Source: Pseudomonas rhizophila
Lineage (GTDB): Bacteria > Pseudomonadota > Gammaproteobacteria > Pseudomonadales > Pseudomonadaceae
Assembly (NCBI RefSeq): GCF_003033885.1
Contig: NZ_CP024081.1
Coordinates: 3,844,554 to 3,908,553 of the forward strand
Reading direction: 5' to 3'
DNA length: 64,000 nucleotides
The translations under genes and the position numbers were made by a program. Of this stretch, positions 34,919 to 43,786 are shown one piece after another. Under the pieces are notes generated by a model that saw only the letters and a program-made list of their open reading frames with translations, was not told the DNA's origin and made no database searches. Position 1 is the first letter of the stretch; each line of letters starts with the position of its first letter.

Positions 34919-35832
34919 TCAGGCCTTGGAAAACTATTGATGCGTGTCTCTTGAAGTGAACTGAGCTCTCCTTCGAGCTTCTCACACTTCTTGCCAGTCG
35001 GGGCGAGATTCCCTTGCCCGGCCGGACAACCTCCGGCCGCCTTGGGGACTCTATGCGCCACCGGTTCTCCCTGACCCACTTCGGTTTTCCAACGCATATA
35101 GCCTGGCCTGTTAATCGCCCAATCATTTTCAATGTTGGCTTTCTCTCGTTTGCTCGTTACGTAGTACTTATTGCATCCGCTCGGTTGCTTTCCGGCAGGT
35201 GGCAACAAGTGCCTGCACTTGGGGTTTGCCCGGACTTTGGCGAGGACGGCGGCGTTCTGAGGATTTTGTGCGGTGCCGTAGAATTCGTCTTCCGTCATGT
35301 ACTCCCCGTTCGCTTGAGCCTTGGAGTGCGCCGCGCCGCCACAACATTCACATTTGTGTTTGCCTGGCACCTTGGCGTCTTGTTGCACCGGACTGTATTT
35401 GGCGGTGTTGACCATGGGGACGGCCGCATTCGCTGCGGGACTGGCATGATTCGATGTGGTGAGGTCGGTATGTCGGTCTACGTTCTGGCCTTCGAAAAGA
35501 ACATCCATTGACCATGAAACAAAATAGGTCTTACCGGTGATGACGTGAGTGATGACACCGGCACCCTGGCTTCTTGTGGCGGCTTCATCGCCCAGTGGGG
35601 AGGTTTTATAGAAGGAGCGATTTTTTAACATGATCTCCTTGTTTTCGATCTTGACGGTCTTGCTGCCTTTCTTCATGTCCTTGGAAAACGAGGTGTCCGG
35701 ATAGGGCACCGGGATGGGTCCTGCGGGAGGCGGTGGTGGCGTCAGGCAGACATCCGGGAATGCCGCGATGACCTTGCCGCCACCCGCTTTGCATGCAATC
35801 TCATCGCCATTTGCATAAACGTCGCAGCTCAT
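34915..35832 (-). CDS. PAAR-like (DUF4150) protein with C-terminal HNH-like domain, candidate T6SS effector
   Basis: The first 135 residues of 305 match the DUF4150/PAAR-like spike domain: SCDVYANGDEIACKAGGGK, PDVCLTPPPPPAGPIPVPYP and SMDVLFEGQNVDRHTDLTTSN. PAAR-like domains cap VgrG and carry toxins into target cells. The tail (about 155-305) is Cys/His-rich (C161, C163, C164, H169, C206, H208, C220, H260, C269, C283) and contains VAHRVPKAAGGCPAGQGNLAP, with His260, GG267-268 and Asn275 spaced as in HNH nucleases. So it is probably a nuclease delivered on the VgrG. It overlaps both neighbours (four bases each). The nuclease activity and metal ligands are inference. Confidence 0.75.
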   Translation of the reverse strand: MSCDVYANGDEIACKAGGGKVIAAFPDVCLTPPPPPAGPIPVPYPDTSFSKDMKKGSKTVKIENKEIMLKNRSFYKTSPLGDEAATRSQGAGVITHVITGKTYFVSWSMDVLFEGQNVDRHTDLTTSNHASPAANAAVPMVNTAKYSPVQQDAKVPGKHKCECCGGAAHSKAQANGEYMTEDEFYGTAQNPQNAAVLAKVRANPKCRHLLPPAGKQPSGCNKYYVTSKREKANIENDWAINRPGYMRWKTEVGQGEPVAHRVPKAAGGCPAGQGNLAPTGKKCEKLEGELSSLQETRINSFPRPE

Positions 35833-36881
35833 AGGGGCCCCTGGGGTCGACTGAGGTCGCGCACGACGGCGGCGGCGCGTGCACCGGCCAGGGCACTGCT
35901 CAGACAGATCGCGCTGGTTCCCGGTGCATAGCCTTTGCGAAACGCCTGGTCGGCGAGTATCAACTGGACGATTCCAGCAATGGCCCCGGTGTCACCCATG
36001 GCCTCTGCCCAATGCCACAGTGGCTGATCCTCTTTTCGGACGGTCCGAAAAAGCCGGGCCTCCATCAGCGGAAGTTCCTTGAAGCCGTATTGCTCGCCCG
36101 TGACATCGGACAGGCGCAGATCAATTTCATGCAAACCCAGTCTGGCCTGTGCGAGCGCCGTGCGGGCGGCGTCGGTCAGCCCGCCTGCTCGCAGGGGTTT
36201 GTTCGACAAAAGCGGTGCCTCTTCTTGCCCGAATCCCAGGCCTGAGATTTCCAAGCAGGTGCCAGGTTGCCGATAGGCCTGAATCAAGATGGCCGCGGCC
36301 CCTTCGCCAGGAAACAAGCCGTCATTGTGAGTGGCCGTTTTCAGCCGGCGATGCTGGTCCAGCCATTGCAGCGTCAAGGCGCTGAGCAGCGAGTCGACAC
36401 CCGCCACCACGCAGGCAGGCGCACGGGTTTCTTGCATCAATCGACTGGCTTCATGAAGGGCATGCATGCCGGCAACCTGGCCGGAGGGGATGACCCTGGA
36501 GTGGGTTGGGTGGAACTGTATGCCCAACTTGGAAGATGCGTCGTGTATGACGGTCTGGGCTATTCCCCTGATATCGATTCCGGGGCGCTCCGGTTCAGCC
36601 AGGCACAGGAGAAAGGGCACTTCTGTCCAATCCAGCTTCGGCGCACCCTGTATCAACTCCACCAGTGCATGCAGCATGAGCCCGGACATACGCGATGCTG
36701 CCGGCAGCGCCAGGTCGAGACTGGACACCGTCGCGCCGATGATGGGTTCGCAAGCGTTGTCAAAAAACGGCAGCTCCTGGAGCGCTGACAGTCCGGCGCG
36801 CTTGGCAGCACAGGCACTGGCGACGCATAGGCCCACAGGGCAAGCCATGCCCATGCTGGTGATGAAAAGGGCCGGCGTCAT
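35829..36881 (-). CDS. Ketosynthase-like protein, active site degenerate, in the VgrG island
   Basis: The 350-residue protein has the thiolase/beta-ketoacyl-synthase fold pattern: ITSMGMACPVG at the N-terminus, GMHALHEASRL, CVVAGVDSLL and GLFPGEGAAAILI. Aligned by eye on FabB, the nucleophilic Cys is Gln135 (SGQVAGMH in place of ACATSAH), the HGTGT histidine region reads VTGEQYG, and the second His site reads GDTGAIAG. The condensing chemistry therefore looks lost. Gln for Cys also occurs in decarboxylating KSQ domains, so a changed activity is not excluded. Homologues are found in DUF2169/DUF4150 T6SS islands. It overlaps both adjacent genes by four bases. Confidence 0.7.
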   Translation of the reverse strand: MTPALFITSMGMACPVGLCVASACAAKRAGLSALQELPFFDNACEPIIGATVSSLDLALPAASRMSGLMLHALVELIQGAPKLDWTEVPFLLCLAEPERPGIDIRGIAQTVIHDASSKLGIQFHPTHSRVIPSGQVAGMHALHEASRLMQETRAPACVVAGVDSLLSALTLQWLDQHRRLKTATHNDGLFPGEGAAAILIQAYRQPGTCLEISGLGFGQEEAPLLSNKPLRAGGLTDAARTALAQARLGLHEIDLRLSDVTGEQYGFKELPLMEARLFRTVRKEDQPLWHWAEAMGDTGAIAGIVQLILADQAFRKGYAPGTSAICLSSALAGARAAAVVRDLSRPQGPL

Positions 36882-38020
36882 AACGCCTCTTCTGCGGGAG
36901 GATAAGCTTCCTTAGTCCACGCGATGAGTTGAGCCAATGACTTGAAGTGTTGCTTTCCTCGCATGCGTTCTTCGTTGGCCTTGGCCTGTTCGAACTGATC
37001 GGCGCTTTGCCCGACGATGACCTTGGCCACTTCCTTGATGTTGCGCCCGAGCGGCGCAGAAGCTCGCCATGTCAGGAGCAGCCGATTCGCGTCCGGCTCC
37101 AGAATCACGGTGTCGACAACGGCTGCCGTTTCCCGCGTGCTGTCATCGTGAAAAACCAGGAGCACCGGCAGTTTCAAGTTTGTCGGAAGCCTGAATGCCG
37201 TCCGGCCTTTATCGTTGAGATTGAGCAGCGCAACTTCTTCGCCACCTTGCGGGTAGTCAATTTGCTGATCCTCTGGTGCGCACTGGAAATAACGCAGGTC
37301 AAAATCTTCCGGCAGAAATGGAAACTGATGATCAAGCCACGCCTGATCATAAGTGCCGGCCCATCGGATCCGCTGTTGCCAGGCTCGACCGATCGGGCCG
37401 AATGCCATCGGTTTGTAATTCCCATCGGGCGTGGTGACGGGCCTGTCCAGTTCTTCGGTATTGGGCAGCGGCAGACCATTTATCCGGGCAGTGTTTGCAC
37501 TTGGGTAAAATCCGACCCCTACAGGGTTCCAGGGGTACCACTGATGTTGAGTGGCGTCGGCATGCGTGCGGTCCACCCCGCCAAAAGCCTGGGCATAGGA
37601 AACAGGCATTCTTGTGAAGGGAACAGGCCTGGTTGTCGAGTGTGAGAGGGCGCCCTCCACATAGACTCGTGCCCCCACGACTTTGAATGCTTTTACCAGC
37701 GTCCCGACTTTCAGGGCTACGTTCAGCTCTGTTACCGGCTCTCCATTGGGTGCGTAGCAGTGTCCATTGAGCAGGACATCGCAGCGTGGCTTGTGCAGTG
37801 CAAAATCGTTTTCGTATAACGCAGCTGATTCGCCCGGTTCCCCTGGGAACACATCAGCCATGATCAGCAGAGCCTGTTGTTCCAGCAGGCGAGGTTCATG
37901 TCCAGGATGATCAGCAATGCCGTAGGTTCCTTTCGCCACCACGACCAGCCATTCACGGCCGGTTTTATCGGTTGAGGTGGTAAAGCCGCCGACGAGGCGG
38001 GTCTTGTTTATCAATTCCAT
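36878..38020 (-). CDS. DUF2169 adaptor protein of the VgrG island
   Basis: The 380-residue protein begins MELINKTRLVGGFTTSTDKTG, a DUF2169 start, and carries GNYKPMAFGPIGRAWQQR and AQAFGGVDRTHADA, the family's conserved centre (about residues 150-260). DUF2169 proteins act as cytosolic adaptors that load PAAR-type effectors onto VgrG; this role is established for some members. No signal peptide is present. It starts 12 bp after the DUF6484 gene and overlaps the ketosynthase-like gene, so it is produced with its probable effector two genes downstream. Confidence 0.88.
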   Translation of the reverse strand: MELINKTRLVGGFTTSTDKTGREWLVVVAKGTYGIADHPGHEPRLLEQQALLIMADVFPGEPGESAALYENDFALHKPRCDVLLNGHCYAPNGEPVTELNVALKVGTLVKAFKVVGARVYVEGALSHSTTRPVPFTRMPVSYAQAFGGVDRTHADATQHQWYPWNPVGVGFYPSANTARINGLPLPNTEELDRPVTTPDGNYKPMAFGPIGRAWQQRIRWAGTYDQAWLDHQFPFLPEDFDLRYFQCAPEDQQIDYPQGGEEVALLNLNDKGRTAFRLPTNLKLPVLLVFHDDSTRETAAVVDTVILEPDANRLLLTWRASAPLGRNIKEVAKVIVGQSADQFEQAKANEERMRGKQHFKSLAQLIAWTKEAYPPAEEAL

Positions 38021-38032
38021 GGCGTCACTGCC

Positions 38033-38485
38033 TCAGTTGATCTGTACCGAGCCGCCCTTGATCCGGTTCACTCCAGATGATCGGCTCGAGAGGTAGGCGC
38101 CTCGGATCAGTACCTTGCCTTCACGGGTAAGAGTGATGCTGGCCTTGCCGCAACGCAGGACGATTTCCCGTTCTGCGGTGAACTCCAAACGCTCGCCGTC
38201 CAGGTTCGCGACGGCGCGGGGCGTGGTTTGCGGCAGGCGCTGGATGCGACCGATCACCAGCGGCCGGGCCGGGTCGCCGGCCTCGAACATCAGCGCGACC
38301 TGGGCGCCGATGTCTTCGCGACTGAGCGGTGTGGTGGTGCGCGCGGCGAGCCCCGCGTCATCGGGGCAACCGGGAAAAGCCACCACTGGAGCGTCGGCCA
38401 GGGGCACATCCAGCAGCACACCAATCACGACGCCCTCCACGCGCACGGGCGTGGAGGAGGGGGCGAGGTGGTATTCGACGGTCAT
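38033..38485 (-). CDS. DUF6484-type protein of the VgrG island
   Basis: The 150-residue protein starts MTVEYHLAPSSTPVRVEGVV and includes ALMFEAGDPARPLVIGRIQ, a strand pattern resembling the OB-fold base of VgrG, and FTAEREIVLRCGKASITLTREGKVLIRG (split), resembling the repeated strands of the VgrG needle. This matches DUF6484 proteins found directly downstream of vgrG. ATG 38485 has GGAG about nine bases upstream. Probable role: a structural accessory of the spike. The longer frame overlapping the end of vgrG is a shadow. Confidence 0.75.
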   Translation of the reverse strand: MTVEYHLAPSSTPVRVEGVVIGVLLDVPLADAPVVAFPGCPDDAGLAARTTTPLSREDIGAQVALMFEAGDPARPLVIGRIQRLPQTTPRAVANLDGERLEFTAEREIVLRCGKASITLTREGKVLIRGAYLSSRSSGVNRIKGGSVQIN

Positions 38486-38501
38486 AGCGCACACTCCATG
38501 G

Positions 38502-40727
38502 CTAGTTCTGCAGAATCTTCTGGCCTTTGACGACAACGTTCCTGTTGGCCTTGATGTTGATGGCGCCGGAGCCGTCGATGGTGATGTTCTTGCCGCTGAT
38601 CACGATGGTGCCGTCCTTCTTCATGGTGATGCTGGCCGCGCCCGTCGTCAGGCTGATGGAGTCGCCGGCGTTGAGGACAAAGTTCTTGCCAACGTCCAGG
38701 CTGTCGTTTTGCTTGATGTCAGTGGTGCGGCTCTGGGCGACGTCGCGGGATTCGTTCTGGCCGATCTGGGTACTCTGGTTGCCATTGATCTCGATACCTT
38801 CGTTGCCTTTGACCGTTTCGTTGCGGTTGCCGCTGATGCCGATGGTCTCGTTACCGCCCACGTCCTCGGTGCGGTTGCTGACGATGGTGATGCTTTCGTT
38901 GGCACCGACCTTTTCCGTGCGGTCCGCGCCTATGGTGATGGTCTCGTTGTTGCCCACCTTTTCGGTGCGGTTGGCGCCGATGGTGATTTTCTCGTCGCTG
39001 CCCACATCTTCGGTGCGGTTCACGCCGATGGAGATGGTTTCGTTGTTGCCGACGGTTTCCTTGCGGTCGACGCCGATCTTGATGGTTTCGTTGTTGTCCA
39101 CGGTCTCAGTGCGGTCGTGTTTGACGTGTACGGTTTCATCGTTGTCGATGGTCTTGCTGCGGTCGTGGCCGACCCAATGGGTCTCGTCGTTCTCGACCTC
39201 GATGTCCTGATTCTTCTCGGCGTGGATAAACAGTTGCTCCGCGCCTTTCTTGTCCTCCATGCGGATCTCATTGAAGTTGGCCTGTGAGCCGTCCTTGCTT
39301 GAACGACTTTTCACGCCACTCTGAGTGGCATTGGCTGGCAGCTTGTAGGGCACGGTCTGTTCGGCGTTGTAGACGCGACCGGTGATGATCGGCCGGTCGG
39401 GGTCGCCTTCGAGGAAGCTGACGATCACTTCCTGACCGATCCGCGGGATCTGCACCGCCCCCCAGTTTTTGCCAGCCCAGGCTTGGGACACGCGAATCCA
39501 GCAGGAGCTGTTTTCGTTGGATTGGTCATGGCGATCCCAGTGGAAGTGCACCTTGACCCGGCCATACTGGTCGGTCCAGATCTCCTCGCCACTGGGGCCA
39601 ACCACCACGGCGGTCTGTGGCCCGCGGACAATGGGCATGGGCGTCAGAGGGAGAGGGCGGAAGGCTTGGCTGGCATCCATGCAGTCCAGCTCGCTGACGA
39701 ACTGTTCGGCTAAATCTGACTGTCCGCTTTCATAGACTTCCTGACGGATCTGATAGCGCGCGACCACCACCAAGTATTCGCGATTCTGGTCCGCACGGTC
39801 GTAACCGGTCAGCGTGAACAAATGACCGGAGCCCAACCCGCGGGCCCGGCCGCGCAACTGCACGCGCTCGAACTGGCTGTGAATGGCTTCGATGCGGGTG
39901 CGTGCGTAGTGATCGCCATCGTTGCTCTGCAGGTATTCACCGGGGTAGTCATACAGCGGGTGGTCACCGTTGCTGTGGTTGCGTACCACGCTGGAGCGCA
40001 CCTCAAGGCTGGCGCGCGGGCGCAGGAAGTCATAGTCGTTCAGCGCCAGCGAACCCGGCTGGACTTCCCGTGCCAGTTGCCAGTCGTAGAAATGATCGCG
40101 CTCGCGCATTTGCCGATCGGGCGGATAGAAGGGCACCGAGTCGTAGTCCGCTGGCGTGGAGTGAGCACCATAAGCGTCGGCCAGCACCAGGACATGACGC
40201 TCCTTTTCATGGCGGAAGTAGTAATAGATGCCTTCCTGTTCCATCAACCGGCTGACGAAATCGAAGCTGCTTTCGCGGTACTGAACGCAGTATTCCCACT
40301 CACGGTAGCTGGCGCTGAGGCTGTCTTCAAAATCAGAGAAACCGAGGTCGCGAAACACTTGCTTGATGATGTCCGGCACGGTCTTGTTCTGGAAAATCCG
40401 ACAGTCCGAGGTCCGCGTGAGCAGCCAGAACCATGGCCGTAGACTGACGCGGTAACCGGCGAACTGACCGTGGCCGGTCAGTTGCCGGCAGCTGCTGATA
40501 ATGCCGTGGAAATAGCGTTTGCCGCCGTTGTACAACTCCAGGGTCAAACCCATCGGCTTGCCCAGCAACTGATCGAACTTAATCGCCCGGTCTTCGGAGG
40601 TAAGGTCCAATTCGTAGTGAAACAACCGCCCCAACTCTTCGCTGCCATCCATGCTCTGCAACAACAGGACATCGCCACCGAGAGGACTGTCGACCTGTAC
40701 CAGACGGTTGTTTTGGGTGATTGCCAT
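38502..40727 (-). CDS. vgrG: Type VI secretion spike protein VgrG
   Basis: The 741-residue VgrG forms the trimeric tip of the T6SS tube. The gp27-like head (about residues 1-370) includes FHYELDLTSED and YRESSFDFVSRLMEQEGIYYYF; the gp5 OB-fold follows (about 375-470, with VHFHWDRHDQSNENSSCWIRVSQ, split, and IPRIGQEVIVSFLEGDPDRP). A long beta-helical needle of ten 16-residue repeats covers residues 520-679, ending in SITMKKDGTIVISGKNITIDG. No extra C-terminal toxin domain is present, so effectors must ride on it through the downstream DUF4150 protein. AAGGAAG precedes the ATG. The rest of the secretion apparatus is not in the window, so this is an orphan VgrG island. Confidence 0.97.
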   Translation of the reverse strand: MAITQNNRLVQVDSPLGGDVLLLQSMDGSEELGRLFHYELDLTSEDRAIKFDQLLGKPMGLTLELYNGGKRYFHGIISSCRQLTGHGQFAGYRVSLRPWFWLLTRTSDCRIFQNKTVPDIIKQVFRDLGFSDFEDSLSASYREWEYCVQYRESSFDFVSRLMEQEGIYYYFRHEKERHVLVLADAYGAHSTPADYDSVPFYPPDRQMRERDHFYDWQLAREVQPGSLALNDYDFLRPRASLEVRSSVVRNHSNGDHPLYDYPGEYLQSNDGDHYARTRIEAIHSQFERVQLRGRARGLGSGHLFTLTGYDRADQNREYLVVVARYQIRQEVYESGQSDLAEQFVSELDCMDASQAFRPLPLTPMPIVRGPQTAVVVGPSGEEIWTDQYGRVKVHFHWDRHDQSNENSSCWIRVSQAWAGKNWGAVQIPRIGQEVIVSFLEGDPDRPIITGRVYNAEQTVPYKLPANATQSGVKSRSSKDGSQANFNEIRMEDKKGAEQLFIHAEKNQDIEVENDETHWVGHDRSKTIDNDETVHVKHDRTETVDNNETIKIGVDRKETVGNNETISIGVNRTEDVGSDEKITIGANRTEKVGNNETITIGADRTEKVGANESITIVSNRTEDVGGNETIGISGNRNETVKGNEGIEINGNQSTQIGQNESRDVAQSRTTDIKQNDSLDVGKNFVLNAGDSISLTTGAASITMKKDGTIVISGKNITIDGSGAINIKANRNVVVKGQKILQN
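38691..39170 (-). repeat. Ten 16-residue (48-bp) repeats in the VgrG needle
   Basis: Exactly 480 bp encode ten tandem copies of a 16-residue unit such as GANRTEKVGNNETITI, with variable positions mainly at 1-3 and 9-11. Each unit is expected to add two short strands to the trimeric beta-helix. The near-uniform length means copy number can change by recombination without a frameshift. The plus strand of this region also gives a long but meaningless open frame. Confidence 0.9.
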
Positions 40728-40861
40728 CTACGGCTTCCTTGGCTCGTGTTCGGGCATCCGTTCGCCGTAAGGAAGGCAGCGGCGTATCAGGAATACCGGC
40801 CAATGACGGCCCCTCAGATGTTCAAGATAGGTGACCGGTGGTCGCTGACTTAGGTTATTTG

Positions 40862-40890
40862 GTTATAGTTTTATTCTAGAACCGCACCAA
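40862..40890 (-). promoter_or_regulatory. Candidate sigma-70 promoter of the vgrG operon
   Basis: On the minus strand TTGGTG and TATAAC are separated by 17 bp. The element lies in an AT-rich spacer 135 bp upstream of the vgrG ATG and points at it. Only two mismatches to the consensus hexamers are seen in each box at most. No sigma-54 GG-N10-GC box is obvious. Confidence 0.4.
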
Positions 40891-40955
40891 CGGTGATAAT
40901 CACCAGCAACTAGGCTCCAGACAGGAGGAGGGGCCCGACGGCAAGGGGCGGGCGA

Positions 40956-42128
40956 TTATCGTGTGTTTGCCACAGTGGAATGTTCTTGAGCCCCGGCCTC
41001 CAGCACCTGCACCATCACCTCGGATTGCCAGGCGAAGTACGGGTTGTAGGTCAACCGTGCATGGACTTTGCCGGGCTCACGATAACCCCAGTCCGAATAC
41101 CAGACAGGGCCACCTGCCTGGCATTGTTGGTAAGCCGTGTCGCTCTGGCCGTTCCAGCACAGACGCTGGTTACCCTGGCGACCATATTGCGGATTATCGG
41201 GGGAGAACAGCACGCCCATATGGGAAAACTGACTGATCTGCTCGGCCGGCAACTGGTCGCTGCGCACCAACAGGCGCGGACTTTGCAATTCGTTGGCGAG
41301 GTTGCCGTACCAGATCATCCGCGAGCTCGGGTTGGGGAAACGCCGATTGAAAGCGTCCCGTACAAACTCCACATCCACCACCGAGTCATGGGCCGCACTG
41401 ACCACCAGCACCGGGCGGTCGAACACCTGCGATGCCAGCTTGCTGCGCACGGCGGTACTGCTCAGGTAAAACTGGGCGAAGCCATTGGTTGGCACGTTCT
41501 GGTAGCGCAGGGACGTCTGCTGTGGGGCCGCGCTGGTCGGCTGCCGTAGCCATGGTTTGACCTTCGCCAGCCACGGCAGCACCCAATCAAACCCAACATT
41601 GGACTTGAACGCCGGGGAAAACAGCAGCAGCCCAGCGATCGACTGATCGTCCATGGCGTACGCCACAACCAGGTTGGCACCGGTGGAGAAACCACCCAGG
41701 TAAACGTGGCCGACATCCTTGCGTAGCAGCGTCACCTGTTGTTCCACGGTTCGACGCCAATCATTGATGTCAACGTCGAGCATATCGGCCGGCCGAGTGC
41801 CGTGGCCGGGCAGCAGCACGGTGCGTACCCGATATCCCTGGCTGGCCAGTTGTGTCGCGACATCTACGAATGAGCCGGGCGAATCGCCAAGGCCGTGAAC
41901 CAGAAGAACGCCTCTACCATTGGGCTGCGCGGGTACCCATTCACGGGGAGCGTTCCAGGCCAGCTCCAAGGTGTGGTCGGGATTCTGAAACTGCCGATTA
42001 CGCTCAATCTGCGCCAGGGTTTGCAGGCGGTAGTCGCCAAAGCTGACCGGCGCCGGCTGGGCGACCTCAACCGGAGCGCGCGCGCAGCCGGCAAGGCCGA
42101 TCATCAAGAGCGCGTAGAGTGCTTTCAT
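40956..42128 (-). CDS. Lipoprotein alpha/beta hydrolase
   Basis: The 390-residue protein starts MKALYALLMIGLAGC, a lipoprotein signal with Cys15, so it is anchored in the envelope. The hydrolase core has VLLVHGLGDSPGSFVDVA (oxyanion region), the nucleophile in GGFSTGAN, the acid in SAAHDSVVD and a late His in SHMGVLF. This resembles lysophospholipase/carboxylesterase-type enzymes. ATG 42128 is chosen because the lipobox spacing is right and GGAAAC precedes it; an ATG four codons upstream has no site. Substrate is unknown, probably an envelope lipid or ester. Confidence 0.85.
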   Translation of the reverse strand: MKALYALLMIGLAGCARAPVEVAQPAPVSFGDYRLQTLAQIERNRQFQNPDHTLELAWNAPREWVPAQPNGRGVLLVHGLGDSPGSFVDVATQLASQGYRVRTVLLPGHGTRPADMLDVDINDWRRTVEQQVTLLRKDVGHVYLGGFSTGANLVVAYAMDDQSIAGLLLFSPAFKSNVGFDWVLPWLAKVKPWLRQPTSAAPQQTSLRYQNVPTNGFAQFYLSSTAVRSKLASQVFDRPVLVVSAAHDSVVDVEFVRDAFNRRFPNPSSRMIWYGNLANELQSPRLLVRSDQLPAEQISQFSHMGVLFSPDNPQYGRQGNQRLCWNGQSDTAYQQCQAGGPVWYSDWGYREPGKVHARLTYNPYFAWQSEVMVQVLEAGAQEHSTVANTR

Positions 42129-42457
42129 TGGGGTTTCCATATGTTCATGTTGATGTCCTATCGAGAGCGATAGATGTACCACGTGGGTCGCAGTGCACAA
42201 AACCCGGAAGAGTTACTTTAGGTGGGGGGAGCTGACGTCAGGGTGACGGGTGGCTGACAGGGATGCGAGTAAACGCGCTCTGCAGTAGTTTGTCCTCGGT
42301 CAACCACTTTACAAGGGCTCGACCCAGGACAACCTCAACCCCGTGGCGATCCACTGATAGCGACAAATACGCAGGGCTGAAAATTGAGTCTGGGCAAGGC
42401 TGTTCCAAGCGGATCGCATGTCTGTTGAGATCCGTCGTTTCTGCAACGGCTGAGGAA

Positions 42458-43786
42458 TCACAGCAGTTTGAAGTTGTACTCAAGGACAAAGTAAATGCGG
42501 TCGATGTCCGGCCCGCCTTGTGCTTCGTTCGCCCGATGAGAAACGTGGGTGAAATGCACTAAAAGATCTTTCGCCGGCCCGGACTGGACGGTGTAGCTTA
42601 GATCGATGTCGCGCTCCCAGTGCTTCCCGCCTTTGCCTTGCTGAGGGACATACTCCTGTTCGCCAGGATCAAAAGGGAAGTAAGCCCCTCCTTGCGGCGC
42701 ATGAGTACCGTCGATATCACGTCCAGTCACATACCGTGACATGAACTTGAGCCCAGGCAATCCCATGGATACGAAATCCAGGTCGTAGCGGGCTTGGTAG
42801 GAACGCTCATGGGGGCCATTGAAATCGGCGAACTTGATGGAGTTGGCTAGGTATATGGAGTCACCCCCTACGAAATCGAAAGGCGTGTCACCACGATTTT
42901 TTTGGACCGCCAGGGTAAAGGCTTGGTTGCCAATATTGTGTTTGGCAGAAAGGCTATAAGCTGTTGTGTTGATGCCTCCCGCAACTGAGCGCCCGTAGTC
43001 AATCGTATGGTAGATGTTGAAATCTACAAACGTATCCCAGCGACGGACATACGCGTTCGCGTAATACTGTCTCCAAGTGTCTGTTAGCTGGGATGAGTAC
43101 AGCCTGGCGCCTAGGTTCTTGTTGGATGTGAAGTCAGCCCCAACGAAGCTGATTGAGCCCATATCGGTGTTAACGCCATACCCGGAAAAATCCCCTTTAG
43201 AAGAGGAGGAGTCCTGGTTTTTGAATGCCGTGAATTTGCCACCGACCAAGTGTATGCCAGTAAGCTCGTCACTTTCTAAGAGCCATCCCGTTGCGTATTC
43301 GGGTTGCAGACGTTTGTCGGAGGTGTCGAAGACTGGGGTTTCTACTTCCATCTCGCCGAACTTGATAGAGGTCTGCGAGAGGCGAGTCTTGATCACGCCG
43401 CCGTCGTCGCTGAAGTTTTGTGCGGACTCTCCATCACTGTCGACAGGTAAAAGCCCGGTTCCTGAGTGTCCCTTACCGCCATCGAGTTTTTGCCCGACAA
43501 AAGCATGCACATCCACACCAAAACCAAATGTTCCGGGCGTGAAGCCTGACTCAAACGTCGTGATAAAGCCCTGTGCCCATTCTCGCTGGTAATTTTTCGT
43601 GGCGTTTTCAGAGCGGTTATCATTGTTCAAGAAGAAATTTCGGCTGATAACGTTGAGCGTTGCATCCCCTAGAAAGTCCGAGGTTCTGGGCTCTGTCGAG
43701 TCTGCTGCCATAACCCTTCCAACACACAACAGGCAGCAGCAAAGCACCGTGTTCTTCATGGTGTACTTGTGCTGAACGTGGGCCAT
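42458..43786 (-). CDS. OprD-family outer-membrane porin (second copy)
   Basis: From ATG 43786 (AAGGA seven bases upstream) the protein has 442 residues with a signal peptide after an extended N-terminus (KNTVLCCCLLCVGRVMAADS). The barrel begins LNVISRNFFLNNDNR, the OprD signature, and continues with alternating strands to LEYNFKLL. Loop segments contain a DGGKGHSGTGLLPVDSDGES insertion. The gene is less GC-rich than its neighbours, suggesting independent origin. It is not adjacent to a catabolic operon. Substrate is unknown. Confidence 0.9.
   Translation of the reverse strand: MAHVQHKYTMKNTVLCCCLLCVGRVMAADSTEPRTSDFLGDATLNVISRNFFLNNDNRSENATKNYQREWAQGFITTFESGFTPGTFGFGVDVHAFVGQKLDGGKGHSGTGLLPVDSDGESAQNFSDDGGVIKTRLSQTSIKFGEMEVETPVFDTSDKRLQPEYATGWLLESDELTGIHLVGGKFTAFKNQDSSSSKGDFSGYGVNTDMGSISFVGADFTSNKNLGARLYSSQLTDTWRQYYANAYVRRWDTFVDFNIYHTIDYGRSVAGGINTTAYSLSAKHNIGNQAFTLAVQKNRGDTPFDFVGGDSIYLANSIKFADFNGPHERSYQARYDLDFVSMGLPGLKFMSRYVTGRDIDGTHAPQGGAYFPFDPGEQEYVPQQGKGGKHWERDIDLSYTVQSGPAKDLLVHFTHVSHRANEAQGGPDIDRIYFVLEYNFKLL

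Noticed and set aside
38115..39287. A 390-codon plus-strand open frame full of repeats (DGDGLVVAHLFGAV-like)
   Set aside because: It is the antisense shadow of the vgrG needle repeats and DUF6484 gene; its repetition only mirrors the 48-bp units, and no ribosome site is present.
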